Positions 21,768 through 32,742 of a stretch of DNA of 64,000 nucleotides are shown here, piece by piece. Origin of the DNA: Cololabis saira. Lineage: Eukaryota > Chordata > Actinopteri > Beloniformes > Belonidae. The notes beneath the pieces were generated by a model. It worked only from the letters and a program-made list of their open reading frames with translations. It made no database searches and was not told the origin of the DNA. The stretch lies in NCBI RefSeq assembly GCF_033807715.1, contig NC_084590.1, forward strand, positions 2,550,001 through 2,614,000, given 5' to 3'. Positions within the stretch are counted from its first letter, which is position 1; each line of letters opens with the position of its first letter. The translations under genes were made by a program, and so were the position numbers.

Positions 21768-24700
21768 GTATATATACCATGACAAAGCCCATCTGGAACA
21801 TCCTTTGTCCTGTGTAATGTGTTCTGTAAAGAACTTTGTACTGTATAAGTTGTAAGTTTAGATTCTTGGTCATAGTGAAAGTATTTAAACATATTTGTGA
21901 CCAAGAAATGTGATTAGTGTTAAGAGATAAGTCAGCCTCCCATTTTGAGATCGTAAGAGAGACTGAGTTATCTATTTTGGACATTAACCTGTAGAGTTTC
22001 CATAGTAATTTTGGGGTGTTTAGATTAAGTAACTGTTACCTTCATGGGAAGTTGCAGATCCAGTTGGTTGAGTTTATATTCTTTACTTATTATGGACTTA
22101 AGTTGTTGGCATTTTAAAATGTGTTACTGCTAATTCCATATTGAACAGTGAGTGTGTTAAAAGGTACAACATGTCCGCTTATGATTATATGTTGTAGATA
22201 CTTTATTCCTTGGTCTCTCCACTGAGTGAAGTTTACCATCTTTTTATCATTTTCAGAATGTCTGGGTTGTTCCAGATGGTTGTGCGATCACATGGAGAAA
22301 CTGATACTTTAGCTATTTTAAGGTAGTCCCACCGGGCTGTCAGAGTTGAGCTAATATTAATGCTTTTAAAGCATTCATGATGTTTCATATTTTGACTAAT
22401 AAATGGTAAATCTGAGATTGCAAAATCATTGCAAAACACTGAATCCAGCCATTGACTATCCAGTGAGTGATTTTTCCACCATTTTAAGATATACTGTAAC
22501 TTATTAAAAGAAGTAATACTGGAAGTTAGGTAAATCTAAACCTCCACATTCTTTGGGTTTTTGTCTTTAGGCTAATACATGGTGTTTTATTTTTCCACAG
22601 GAACTTTGACACGTATGAATCCAGTGACTTAAACCAAGAGGAGGGGGTTTGAAGGGTATCATTGAAAAAAGATAATTTATTTTTGGTAAAACCATCATTT
22701 GAATGATGACAATTCTCCCCATGAGTGAAATGGGAAGAGAGTTCCATTGCGTAAGATCATCCTCTATAAGAGCTGAACACGGTTTAGTTTTATTAGTTCT
22801 GACAGCCTAGAGGAGATGTTTATGCCTAGACATCCAATGTTTCCTGATTGTAATTTAGTAGTGGCTGTATTTTGGAAATTGCAGTTGATGCACAAAACTG
22901 TGGATTTGGTCAAATAGATAGAATAGTCAGTCTTAAACTAGTCTGTCTCTGACAGTGAGGTTTGTGAGTTCTGGAGGAAGAGTAGTACATCATCAGCATA
23001 AAGACTTATCTTGTGATCTAATGTTTTGCATTGTATACTTTTAATAGTTTGGTTTTGCCTGATAGCAGCTGCTAAAGGGTCAATAAATATTGCAAATAGT
23101 GAAGGAGAAAGAGGACAACCCTGTCTGGTACCTCCTTCCAAGTCAAAGCTTGTTGAGACTTGATCGTTTGTCCTTACACGTGCCTTGGGAGAGCTATATA
23201 ATATCTTTATCCAGTCGATAAAAGATTTGCCAAAACCAAATTTATGCAAAGTTGCCATAAGAATTTCCAGATTACCCCATCAAATGCCTTTTCTGCTTCT
23301 AGAGATATAATTGTAGTTTCCTGTTTATTGATATTTGAGTGATCTATAATATTAAGTAGTCTACGAGTGTTAGTAGAAGAATGTCTACTCTTAGTAAAGC
23401 CTGTTTGATCCGGGTGTATAATAGAAGGGGTGATTCTTTTCAAACGCTTGGAAAGAGCTTTACAGATTATTTTGAGATCTACATTTATAAGGGATATTGG
23501 GCGGTAGCTTGAAGGATTCTTATCTGATTTCAATAGAAGGCTGATATTAGCAGAGTTCATATTTGAGGGTAAACTTTTATTCTCCTTAACGTTTCCTTAA
23601 CTCGTTACCTGTATCAATGGCACCTGTTTTAACTGGTTATCAGTATAAAATACACCTGTTTTAACTGGTTATCAGTATAAAGACACCTGTTTTAACTGGT
23701 TATCAGTATAAAAGACACCTGTTTTAACTGGTTACCAGTATAAAAGACACCTGTTTTAACTGGTTACCAGTATAAAAGACACCTGTTTTAACTGTTTATC
23801 AGTGTAAAAGGCACCTGTTTTAACTGGTTATCAGTATAAAAGACACCTGTTTTAACTGGTTATCAGTATAAAGACACCTGTCCACAACCTCAAACAGTCA
23901 CACTCCAAACTCCACTATGGCCAAGACCAAAGAGCTGTCAAAGGATGTGAGAAACTAAATTGTAGACCTGCACCAGGACCAGGACTAGACCTGGACAGCT
24001 GGGAAGACTGAATCTGCAATAGGTAGCAGCTCGGTGTGAAGAAATCAACTGTGGGAGAAATTATTAGAAAATGGAAGAAATACAAGACACTGATAATCTC
24101 CCTCCATCTGGGGCTCCAAGATCTCCCCCCGGGGGGTAAAAATGATCACCAGAACGGTGAGTAAAGATCCCAGAACCACACGGGGACCTAGTGAAGGACC
24201 TGCAGAGAGCTGGGACCAGAGTAACAAAGGAACCATCAGTAACACACTACCATCATGGACTCAGATCCTGCAGGGACAGACGTTCCCCCTGCTGAAGCCA
24301 GTACATGTCCAGGTCTGAAGTTTACTAGAGAGCTTTTGGATGATGCAGGAGAGGTTTGGGAGAATGTTATATGGTCAGATGAAACCAAAATAGAACTTCT
24401 TGGTAGAAACACAACTTGTCGTATTTGGAGGAGAAAGAAAGCTGAGTTGCATCCAAACAACACCAAACCTACTGTGAAGCACGGGGGTGGAAACACCATG
24501 GTTTGGGGATTTTTTCTGCAAAGGGACCAGGACGACTGAGGGAAAGAATGAATGGGGCCATGTATGGTGAGATTTAGAGTGAAAACCTCCTTCTATCAGC
24601 AGGGCATTGAAGATGAAACATGGCTGGGACTTTCAGCACGACAATGATCCAAACACATCGCCCGGGCAAGGAAGGAGTGGCCTAGCCAGTCTCCAGATCT

Positions 24701-27611
24701 CAACCCCATAGAAAATCTTTGGAGGGAGTTGAAAGTCCATGTTGCCCAGTGACAGCCCCAGCCCCCCTCTGCTGTAGAGGAGATCTGCATGGAAGAACGG
24801 ACCAATCACTGCTCTAGAGGAGATCTGCATGGAGGAACGGACCAATCACTGCTCTAGAGGAGATCATGGAGGAACGGACCAATCACTGCTCTAGAGGAGA
24901 TCTGCATGGAGGAACGGACCAATCACTGCTCTAGAGGAGATCATGGAGGAACGGACCAATCACTGCTCTAGAGGAGATCATGGAGGAACGGACCAATCAC
25001 TGCTCTAGAGGAGATCATGGAGGAACGGACCAATCACTGCTCTAGAGGAGATCATGGAGGAACGGACCAATCACTGCTCTAGAGGAGATCATGGAGGAAC
25101 GGACCAATCACTGCTCTAGAGGAGATCATGGAGGAACGGACCAATCACTGCTCTAGAGGAGATCTGCATGGAGGAACGGACCAATCACTGCTCTAGAGGA
25201 GATCATGGAGGAACGGACCAATCACTGCTCTAGAGGAGATCATGGAGGAACGGACCAATCACTGCTCTAGAGGAGATCATGGAGGAACGGACCAATCACT
25301 GCTCTAGAGGAGATCATGGAGGAACGGATCAAAATACCAGCAACAGTGTGGAAAACCTTGTGGAGACTTACAGAAAACTTTTGATCTCTGTCATTGCCAA
25401 CAAAGGGTATATAACAAAGTATTGAGATGAACTTTTGTTCAATTCAATTCAATTTAATTTAATTTAATTTAATTTAATTCAATTCAATTCAATTTTATTT
25501 ATATGGCGTCTAATACAACAAAAGTTGTCTCTAGACGTTTTCCAGAGACCCAGAACATGAACATAAACCCCCGAGCAATTATTACATAAACAGTGGCAAG
25601 AAAAACTCCCCTTTAGGAGGGAAGAAACCTGGACCAGGACCTGGATCATAAGGGGGTAGAAACCTGGACCAGGACCTGGATCATAAGGGGGACCTCCTGC
25701 CGAAGAGGCCGAATTTTGTTATTGACCAAACACTTTATTTTCCACTATAATTTGCAAATACATTCTTTAAAAATCCGACAATGTGATTTTCTGAACTTTT
25801 TTTTTCATTTTGTCTCTCATAGTTGAGATATATTTATGATGAAAATGACAGGCCTCTCTTATCTTTTTAAATGGGAGAACTTGCACAACTGGTGTCTGAC
25901 TAGATACTTTTTTGCCTCACTCTAACGACTACATTATTTTAATTTCTGTTAAAATTGTGGTCCTTCATATTATTCAGGGGAAAAATGGCAAAACTCAAAC
26001 CTTTAAAAATAGAGCCGAGTTTGTACAATACATTATATCAAATCAGCCTTTTTTCTCTGTTAAACAGTCTCCCATCTCAGTAATAACATTTATTATACCT
26101 GCATACACGTTTGGACTCTGGTCTGGTGCAGATGCAGGTGTGGCCGTCTGCACTTCAGCTGTTAAATGCCTTCATTTCTTTTTTTTTTTTTAATATTTTT
26201 ATCCCGGTTTTTTTCCCATTTTTACCACCCAGTGCTCCTACCTAAGTGACAGTCCTGGGCATTGCCATCCTCTACCAACCCCGGGAGTTCCTGCACTGAG
26301 CTCAGGTCTCCTCCTTAACCCTTAAGCCGCTTCTTTTCACCAGACAGGGTGAGGATTCTCTGGCCGGACGTAGCGCGTGGGAGGATCACGTTATTCCGGC
26401 CGGATCCTCCCCACCCCATCTGTTCCCTGGTTGGCCAGAGGGGGCATGTGTAGCCCAGGACTGTGTGCATGTTTTTGTGAGGGTATCTCCCATTAGCTAC
26501 CAAGGGGAACACGGGGAGAACATGCAAACTCCACACAGAAAGATCCTTTCACCAACCCCACCCAGGGTGTGAGCACTGAAGTCATGGAGGAACTAACACG
26601 CACTTCAGCACCCACAGCGTCCCCGGCGGGAATCGAACCCAGGACCTTCTTGCTGTGAGACGGCTGCACTACCAGCTGAGCCACCGTGCCCCCAAATGCC
26701 TTCATTTCTGATCACTGATAAGAAACGGTAGCCTTCACCTGTGCGTCTCTTTTCTTTTTTTTAGCAACAAGGAGGTTGCAGAAGCCAATTTCGCCCTGCA
26801 TGAAACACACTGCACGCGTTTCTTGTGTTTGTGCCCTGAATGTGATGAAGCAGTTCCCAAAGATCAGCTGAAGGAACACAGAGAGGAGCAGCACACCCTG
26901 GTGAACACACCACACTTCTTCACACTTCCAGTACATCACACATTATGCTTTTGCTTGCTTAATTAACATTAAACTTCATCTGATCTGCTTTTACACAACT
27001 TTACTCACCTGAAGGTGAGATGCTCCAAGTGCAATGAGAAGATGGAACAATGTCGCCTACAGGATCATGAGGTGAATCCCAAGATGCAGCAGTGTTGTAC
27101 AGAGAACATTTCCAATCATATTTAGGGAGAGTGAGGCAATGTGAGACACTTTTTACATGTCCTCCCCTCCAGGCAAGCTAAAATGATATATCAATACAAT
27201 TTGCACATTTACTATCAGTTCAGGATGTTTTCTAGCAACATAAATAGTCAGAATGTGTTAAAGACAAAGGGCAGTGAAAATATGATTGTTTTTAAAAAAG
27301 TGGTCAAGTGTCTCACTTTGCCCCAGACCCAGCTATACATTCTAGAAATAATGTCAGACTGTTAACAGAATCATGGGGATTGGTCAATAAGCACAAGTTT
27401 TTCTCAACACTTGAAATCACTCTAAACAAAATCAGAATCAGAATCAACTTTAATGTTGAAAAACTTTAATGTTGGAAAATTGTCAGTAAAACAGTTCTGT
27501 TTGCTGTGATAGAAGGGCAGTGAACATTCACATGACAGAACCAGTTAGATTAGAACAGTCCTGGGCTCAGAACACGTGACCCAGCTATTGCTCAGTCTAT
27601 TACCGGTCAGC

Positions 27612-27654
<43 letters not shown>

Positions 27655-29938
27655 GTGAATACATGACAAACGTCTCACTTTACCTCAAACCATTTGTCTC
27701 ATTTTACCTTTCTAGTAAAAACACCCTCTGTAGCATTTCAGGTTAATCTTCAACGAGCATCAATCCCACAGTGTTATATAATGGTAGTTCATGAACATGG
27801 ATCATATGTTTTTCTACCTGAACCAATTTGTTTTGACACAATCGTTGATTAAGTTGACAAGAATAAATTTTACTTTTACATGCAAAAAACATATTTTTAT
27901 CAAAAAAGCATGTTTACCAAATCACCATGAGGTTCTTTTCTTTCCTATTTTCTAGCCAGTGGGAAATGGGAGGAGCTTGAAAACATCATGGTCACTTGAC
28001 CACAAATGTGTACCATTGCCTAGATAGATGGGGGAGTGGTGGCCTAGTGGTTACAGAGGAGGGTTGGAGTCTGGAGGTCTTGGATTGCAACCAAGGTCAA
28101 CCACCTTGGGCCCCTGAGCAAGGCCCTTAACCCTTACTGCTCCCCGGACGCCGTGCAAATGGCAGCCCACTGCTACTAGTTCAACTAGAAAATGGGTTAA
28201 ATGCAGAGAGAGAATTTCCCCATTGTGGGATTAATAATAAAGGAAAATTATACAGGGGGTGTCTCACATTACCCAACGTCTCACATTACCTCACCTTCCC
28301 TATATTTTAATTAGGTTTTTTGAAATGATAAAAATCCATAAATAATTAAAAACTGAAGCAAAAACATTTTACATATGAAAAAAGAAAATATTGCCAGATA
28401 AGAGTGACATTTTCAGGTTAAATAATTAATACATTTTCAAGTTATGGCCTATATAGAGTTTTTAGGACAACTAACAATTGTCTGCATGTTCCAGTTGTGG
28501 CCCTTAACTGACTGTGACTCCGTTCCCCCCCAGTGGGATGAGTGTCAGCACCGTCTCCAGGGGTGTGAGTTCTGTGAGCTGGAAGTCCCGGTGAAGGACC
28601 TGGATGAGCATAGGCTGGTCTGCGGCAGCCGCACCGAGCTCTGCCGGGACTGCAGCCGCTACGTCAAACTGACAGACCTGGCAGAGCATCGCCTGATCTG
28701 TTTGGCTGCTGACAACAGCTCCAGTCCTCCTCCGGGTACCAGCAGTGTACTTCATTCAAGTATGAAAATACAACACTCACATCAAAGCTCAGGAACTCTC
28801 CACAATGTGTTTTCTTTGGCTAATTACCTCTTTCTTTGTTTCTCTCAGCAGCAAAAACAACTGTGTCTTGTACAGGCTGCAAGGCATCCTTTTCAGCCGA
28901 GGATATAGACAAACATACGGTATTTTCAAGTTATAGCATTTTAACAAGCTGAACTTGTGGAGCATGAGAGAAACAGAAATGTGAAGTTCAGATTGAAAAA
29001 CATTTTCGTCTTTCAGGGTCCACATTTCATCGAGAAAGTGTAGACCTCAGTTATTTTCATGTAATTAAATTAGAATACATGATACAATAATTTATCATGA
29101 ATTCTAAGTGAGTCATTATGTGGTCTGATACAAGTTGTTAAAAATTAGTGATTTACATTTGATGTGTTTCCTAACTGATCAGATTTATAACTTAGAAGTT
29201 TTACTGACACTGTTATGCTAGGCAGATTAAGTCATTTAACTAAGGTCATTTTTTGAGCAGCATTCTTTGAGAAGTGGACACAGGAGGCAGCAACTAAGGG
29301 ATGTAACTGGCATGCTTCCTTTTATACGTGTATGGCTATAGGACACAGATCCAGCAAGACCAGAACAGTAAACCCCCAGAGCGGACGTTAGCAATCAGCC
29401 ATTTCATTTGTTATGGGTTCAATTTTTATCTGCAAGAAATTGATGTTCTTTTTTTTTCAGTAGTGACCAAACTTCTTAAAGCCCAAAATTAAATGCTGCT
29501 TTAACCATGCCTATTCAGATTAATACTAATGCTCATTGCCTCTTGTCAAACCAGATGGGATGTTTTCTTGCAGCCAAGTGGGACTCTGAAAAAGTTGAGC
29601 CAGAGCAGGAAGAGAGTGAGGACGACAGTGAGGACGACAGAGATTCCTCTGGACAAGAGGACGCCCCTCAGCTACGGAACGCAACCGCCCTGACAAATAC
29701 GTTCAACCAAAAACCCTCAATGAATGAAGGAGACCCAGACAAGCTCAGCACCTGCCCGTTCTGTCACCTGGCCCTGCCCGTCTCTACGCTGCGCTGGCAT
29801 GAGGTGAACTTTCCTTAATTACCCACTGTTTGTATACACACTGTTGAACATTTACTGTACAATTACATTTACGTTTTCTTCCTCCCTCTGTGTTTTTAGG
29901 CGAAGTGCCACATCCACATTGTCCTGAAACAGAAATAA
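19803..29938 (+). CDS. xaf1: XAF1-like gene, complete, seven coding exons
   Basis: XIAP-associated factor 1: a zinc-finger protein that in mammals binds and opposes XIAP and is interferon-induced. Exons: 19803-19840 ([15 protein letters not shown]), 26765-26900, 27015-27071, 28534-28735, 28849-28919, 29555-29803 and 29900-29938 (TAA). Phases agree at every junction and give about 263 residues, near the 301 of human XAF1. TRAF-type fingers follow in order: [61 protein letters not shown] and [10 protein letters not shown]; then an acidic stretch [15 protein letters not shown] and a last finger [16 protein letters not shown] plus [11 protein letters not shown]. The order and the GSRTELC motif fit both XAF1 and TRAFD1; the short length and the C-terminal finger favour XAF1. 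Exon 5 has a tandem CAGCAG acceptor. Intron 1 is 6.9 kb of nested transposons. AATAAA at 30403-30408 is a candidate poly(A) signal. Confidence 0.9.
20285..21203. mobile_element. hAT-like element, second copy, in XAF1 intron 1
   Basis: The left part (CCTTGAAATACAGAATC...TTCCGTATTGAACCAATA) and the right part (AAATCGGGGTGTCCCTTATT, ending GGTGGCAACCCTA at 21203) match the ends of the hAT at 55431-56732. The left terminus is degraded, so no target duplication could be confirmed. Confidence 0.6.
20404..20750. mobile_element. Palindromic MITE nested in the hAT-like element
   Basis: Mirrored arms: GTTATAATTTTGATGATTAT against ATCATCAAAATTATAACAAA, and CAACTTAAGGTGAAAC against GTTTCACCTTTTAAGTTGAA. 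A fragment of the same family lies at 38140-38255. Confidence 0.7.
21698..21770. repeat. (TA)n microsatellite
   Basis: About 36 TA dinucleotides, interrupted by TG at the right edge. Sits at the junction between the Tc1 left arm and the L1 insertion. Confidence 0.95.
21775..23580 (-). pseudogene. L1-clade LINE ORF2 fragment
   Basis: Reverse-transcriptase pieces on the minus strand: [20 protein letters not shown], then [15 protein letters not shown] (motif A, with SLEAEKAFD), [33 protein letters not shown] and [12 protein letters not shown] (motif C, YADD). The frame is broken by shifts near 23210-23260 and after 22938, and the thumb region continues with decay to about 22526. It is inside the Tc1-like element and has no role in XAF1. 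Confidence 0.88.
23615..23885 (+). repeat. 33-bp tandem repeat of a TATA-box unit, 8 copies
   Basis: Unit: CACCTGTTTTAACTGGTTAT then CAGTATAAAAGA. The last copy ends CAGTATAAAGACACCTGTCC just ahead of the Tc1 transposase start at 23917, so the amplified unit carries the likely TATA box of the transposase. Confidence 0.9.
23917..25425 (+). pseudogene. Tc1-like transposase, inactivated
   Basis: Starts ATGGCCAAGACCAAAGAGCT ([12 protein letters not shown]) but hits stops within the DNA-binding domain. The catalytic core is still readable: [20 protein letters not shown] (first core Asp in SDE), [17 protein letters not shown], then the HDNDPKH block (second Asp) and [15 protein letters not shown] (third acidic site). 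Frameshifts separate these blocks. The C-terminal codons are expanded into the array at 24778-25330, and the original tail ends in the TGA at 25423. Confidence 0.88.
24778..25330 (+). repeat. 37-bp minisatellite inside Tc1 transposase C-terminus
   Basis: Unit: AACGGACCAATCACTGCTCT then AGAGGAGATCATGGAGG (some with ATCTGCATGG, 40 bp). About 14 copies. The sequences on both sides (GAGGAGATCTGCATGG... and ...CAAAATACCAGCAACAGTG) are continuous transposase, showing that a single coding unit was multiplied. Confidence 0.93.
25440..25712 (-). mobile_element. L2-type LINE 3' end inserted in Tc1 element
   Basis: Begins with (AATTC/AATTT)n, the reverse complement of the usual ATTGAATTG tail, then TATATGGCGTCTAATACAAC, CCAGAGACCCAGAACATG and GAAACCTGGACCAGGACCTG, the last duplicated with ATAAGGGGGTAGAAA. 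Lies right after the transposase stop, so it is inserted in the right arm. Confidence 0.85.
26183..26694 (-). mobile_element. tRNA-derived SINE, copy 2, just upstream of XAF1 exon 2
   Basis: Near-identical to 7495-8012. Box-B-like GGGTTCGATTCCCG and box-A-like TGGCTCAGCTGGTAGTGC on minus; poly-T on plus at 26179-26191. The flanks show AATGCCTTCATTTCT before and after (26166-26180 and 26696-26710), a clear target-site duplication of about 15 bp. It ends 70 bases before the exon 2 acceptor. Confidence 0.92.
27610..27654. repeat. (ATT)n microsatellite
   Basis: About 14 ATT triplets within XAF1 intron 3. Confidence 0.93.
28026..28262 (+). mobile_element. tRNA-derived SINE with L2-like tail
   Basis: Starts GGGGGAGTGGTGGCCTAGTG (box-A-like GGCCTAGTGGTTAC), has a box-B-like GATTGCAACC, and ends TTTCCCCATTGTGGGATTAA then TAATAAAGG, the tail also used by L2-like LINEs in this window. 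In XAF1 intron 3. Confidence 0.85.
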
Positions 29939-30470
29939 AGTTGCAGAACTTTTCAGAGTGGACCAGCAGTCTCAGAGGTTCAATGAAGAAGATATCGTCC
30001 AAGCTGCTAAAATATAATCAGCTACTACTTTACAAGAATAATTACATTTTATTTGAAAATACTAAGCACTGTGTTTTAGTAGTTTTATGACTTAAATCTT
30101 GCATGACAACACATAATGCATTATTCTACTTGCCAGCAAATCTGTTGCTGCTGGCAGCTTTTTAAAGACTAATCATTAAAATGTTCCTTTGTCTAAACTA
30201 CTGAGATGAGAGAAATATGACCAGTTTCTATTGTGGTTCATGTATAAAAATAGAATCACCATGGCTGAAACCATGAGTAACCTGGAAAACATAAAAAAAT
30301 GTCATGTGTATGCGTGAAGATTTTACTTGGTGAAGGAATAGTCATGTCTTTTCTTGGGCAGTTTTTAGACATGAATCATACACAGGAAGGATGGCATTAT
30401 GGAATAAACATGGCACAAGATTTGGAGTAAGGAAGCTTGGTCGGCTATTTGTTCTTTAATTTAATAATAA
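29939..30470 (+). other. xaf1: XAF1 3' UTR (inferred)
   Basis: AT-rich sequence after the TAA stop with AATAAA at 30403-30408. No repeat recognised until the (TAA)n at 30466. Confidence 0.5.
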
Positions 30471-30990
30471 TAATAATAATAATAATGATCATCAATTTTA
30501 TTTATATAGCGCTTTTAAAAGATCTCAAAGACGCTTCACAGACACAAAGATAAAACATTGAGAGCAGGAAAAATTTAAATTAAAAACTACAGGATAAAAA
30601 TGATAAGGGATAAAGGATAAGATAAAGGATAATAAACAAATCACACATTAAAAGCTGTTCGGAAGAGGTGAGTTTTGAGAAAAACAACACAATGCATCCA
30701 TTCTTCAATGATGTGATTGATCCAGGGCTATTTAATCTTTAAATCATTTGGAACGCCTCTTTTTCCCTGAGCTTCACACTTTTATTTATCATAAAACATT
30801 ATCGCAGCCAGGGATGGGCAATAAATATAATTAAAAAATAAAAATGCAAAATTCTAACTACAAAGTACAACAGTAGTAGTAATCAAATCAAATCAAATCA
30901 AACTTTATTTATATAGCACTTTTCATACAAATAATGAAACACAAAGTGCTTAACAACAAAAAAACAAGAAAAACAAATAAACATAAAACG
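30466..30990 (-). mobile_element. Two LINE/SINE 3'-end fragments
   Basis: (TAA)n followed by TTTTATTTATATAGCGCTTT at 30466-30680, and (AATCA)n followed by TTTATTTATATAGCACTTTT at 30880-30990. Each is the reverse complement of a typical non-LTR 3' end (TATATAAATAAA plus short tandem tail). Both are short. Confidence 0.65.
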
Positions 30991-31024
30991 TATTAATGCG
31001 TAATGAGGGAAAAATAAATAAACG

Positions 31025-32305
31025 AATGAAGAGCAAGGTGAAGTGGAAGGAAGCCACGCCGTACTACAAGAAATAAAACGCGGTAACGAGGCACTCTCCG
31101 TGAAGCTCAACGCCAAAACTGCCGAAATGAATCATTCTATTTCGGGCTTGAACACGCTGATAGACGGGATGGGCTCACGTATTACGGAGGCGGAGGAGCG
31201 AATTAGCTCAGCTGAAGACAAGCTGACTGAGTTGGACTCTCACGTCCTCCGTCTATTGAAGGAGAAGGATTTCCTCGTGGACAAAGTAGACCAACTAGAG
31301 AATCAAAGCCGGCGTAATTATGACTGTGTTTCCATGCATCAATAACCCTTTTAAAACCCGAATATTGGCAATAACCCAAATTTGCACGGCCATGTAAACA
31401 CCAATAACCCCTTTGAATAACCGAATTTGCCCATATTCAGGTTTTTAAAAACCCCAATATGAGCCCTGGGTTTTAAAACCTGAATATTGGGTCATGTAAA
31501 CGCCAAATGGAATATCCCCATCAAACGGAACAGGAATTTGTTTTCTGCACATGCTCTGTTCACAAGGAATCCTGGTCTTTTGAGTCCAGGAAGTTCTTAT
31601 AAACACGGAGAAACCAAGACCAGGAGGAGACTAATCACTTCATAAATGTAATGAACGATATGAACATTTCTGCATTTGCAGACGGTAGAAAGTACCGGGA
31701 TAGAAGATTTACAAGAAGGTGAGAGAAAAGTTGCGCGAAGCAGCATTTGTTTTGAATTTGGATACAGGAAGAAGAAGCAGAAATGACGGGAATTGCGTCA
31801 TGATGTTCTCCGTGCGTCGCTGGTTTGATCCAGATATCCCAAATGATTAATTACCATATAAACGGAATATTCCTAATGTTTCAGTAACCGGAATATTAGC
31901 AATAACCCCAATTTTGACTGCATGGAAACGTAGTCAATGTGTGCATCATCAACCTACAGGAGGGCATAGAGGGAACGGATCTGGTGCGTTTTTTTACAGA
32001 TTGGACCCTCTGTGCTGGGAGAACAGCACTTTCCCGAGCCACTGATTATTGAAAGAGCGCACCGGTCCCCGACGTCCCGCCCGCCGGGAGAGAAACGACC
32101 CAGACCCATTCTCATCCGTCTACTTAAGTACCAGGATCAGGATAAAATTCTCCGAATAGCCGCTATAACATCCAGAGAAAAAGGTGAGCCAATCACTTTC
32201 AATGGAAACGCAGTGATGTTTTTCCCAGATCTGAGTGCAAACCTGGTTACGCCGAGAGCCCCCCTGCAGGTTTGGAGCACTTCAGGTTGTAGTGACCGGT
32301 TATGA
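31025..32305 (+). pseudogene. L1-clade LINE ORF1-like gene, interrupted by a MITE
   Basis: The first part encodes a coiled coil (MGSRITEAEERISSAEDKLT, then LLKEKDFLVDKVDQLENQSR). The frame stops in the MITE at 31321-31936 and resumes as VCIINLQEGIEGTDLV, then PLIIERAHRSPTSRPPGEKR, PILIRLLKYQDQDKILR and ITFNGNAVMFFPDLS, the RRM-like/C-terminal domain of L1 ORF1 proteins. One more frame slip occurs near 32030. No ORF2 follows on this strand; the ORF2 at 33-35 kb is on minus and belongs to another copy. Confidence 0.82.
31321..31936 (+). mobile_element. TIR element (MITE), complete copy
   Basis: The left end TGACTGTGTTTCCATGCA and the right end TGCATGGAAACGTAGTCA are inverted repeats; GGGTTATT/AATAACCC motifs repeat inside. 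It splits the L1 ORF1 frame between Arg-Arg-Asn and Val-Cys-Ile-Ile, so insertion is proven by the interrupted protein. Same family as 1-492. Confidence 0.88.
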
Positions 32306-32742
32306 AGCGTTTTTCTTTTGAAGATGGTTTCTTGTTTTATATGGTTTTGTGCTTTGCATCGTTTCTCTATTTGCAGCACGTTTGATGATGCTGCATTTGT
32401 CTTTGTTTTTTGCAGCACGTTTTTTCATTTGCACCACGTTCCTCTTTTTGTACCTCGTTTTGAGTTTGTGAATTTGAATCGTTTCTGTACTTGAAGCCGT
32501 TTTCCTTAACTGAGACGCATTAGGCCGTTGCAGTGCGTTTGGCCCTTGTCGGCCACCGTACTGCCCCCCTACCGGTGACTGCAGGTGCAGCACCACGGCT
32601 CCTATAATGCTGGGGGGAAACCATTCCTGCATATCCCTTCTACATACTATATAGTGACTCTTATGTTAGTGCAACGATATCACCGCCATATCGCTTTCTT
32701 TTTTTTTTGGGACATTATAGACAAAAAGGGAGTTTATCCCAT
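32306..32742. other. LINE 3' flank / spacer
   Basis: Contains loosely repeated TTTGCAGCACGTTT/TGTACCTCGTTTTGAGT motifs, about 20-40 bp apart, between the two head-to-head LINE fragments. No gene. Confidence 0.4.

Larger units (their letters stand above)
21468..25922 (+). mobile_element. Tc1-like transposon, composite, in XAF1 intron 1
   Basis: The left end CAGTGGGCAAAAAAGTATTT and the right end AGATACTTTTTTGCCTCACTC are terminal inverted repeats, flanked by TA at 21466-21467 and 25923-25924. The original element should be about 1.6 kb; here it is about 4.5 kb because of a (TA)n tract, an L1 insertion (about 21775-23580), two internal minisatellites and an L2 3' end (25440-25712). Confidence 0.85.

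Noticed and set aside
28908..29573. XAF1 exon 6 starting at the CAG at 29571-29573
   Set aside because: That acceptor breaks the phase with exon 5. The upstream acceptor AACCAG ending at 29554 keeps the frame and gives [12 protein letters not shown], which lines up with the HMG-x-C region of XAF1.
19803..29938. TRAFD1 as identity of the zinc-finger gene
   Set aside because: The N-terminal fingers fit both families, but the gene ends after about 263 codons with an XAF1-like last finger, whereas TRAFD1 is about twice as long.
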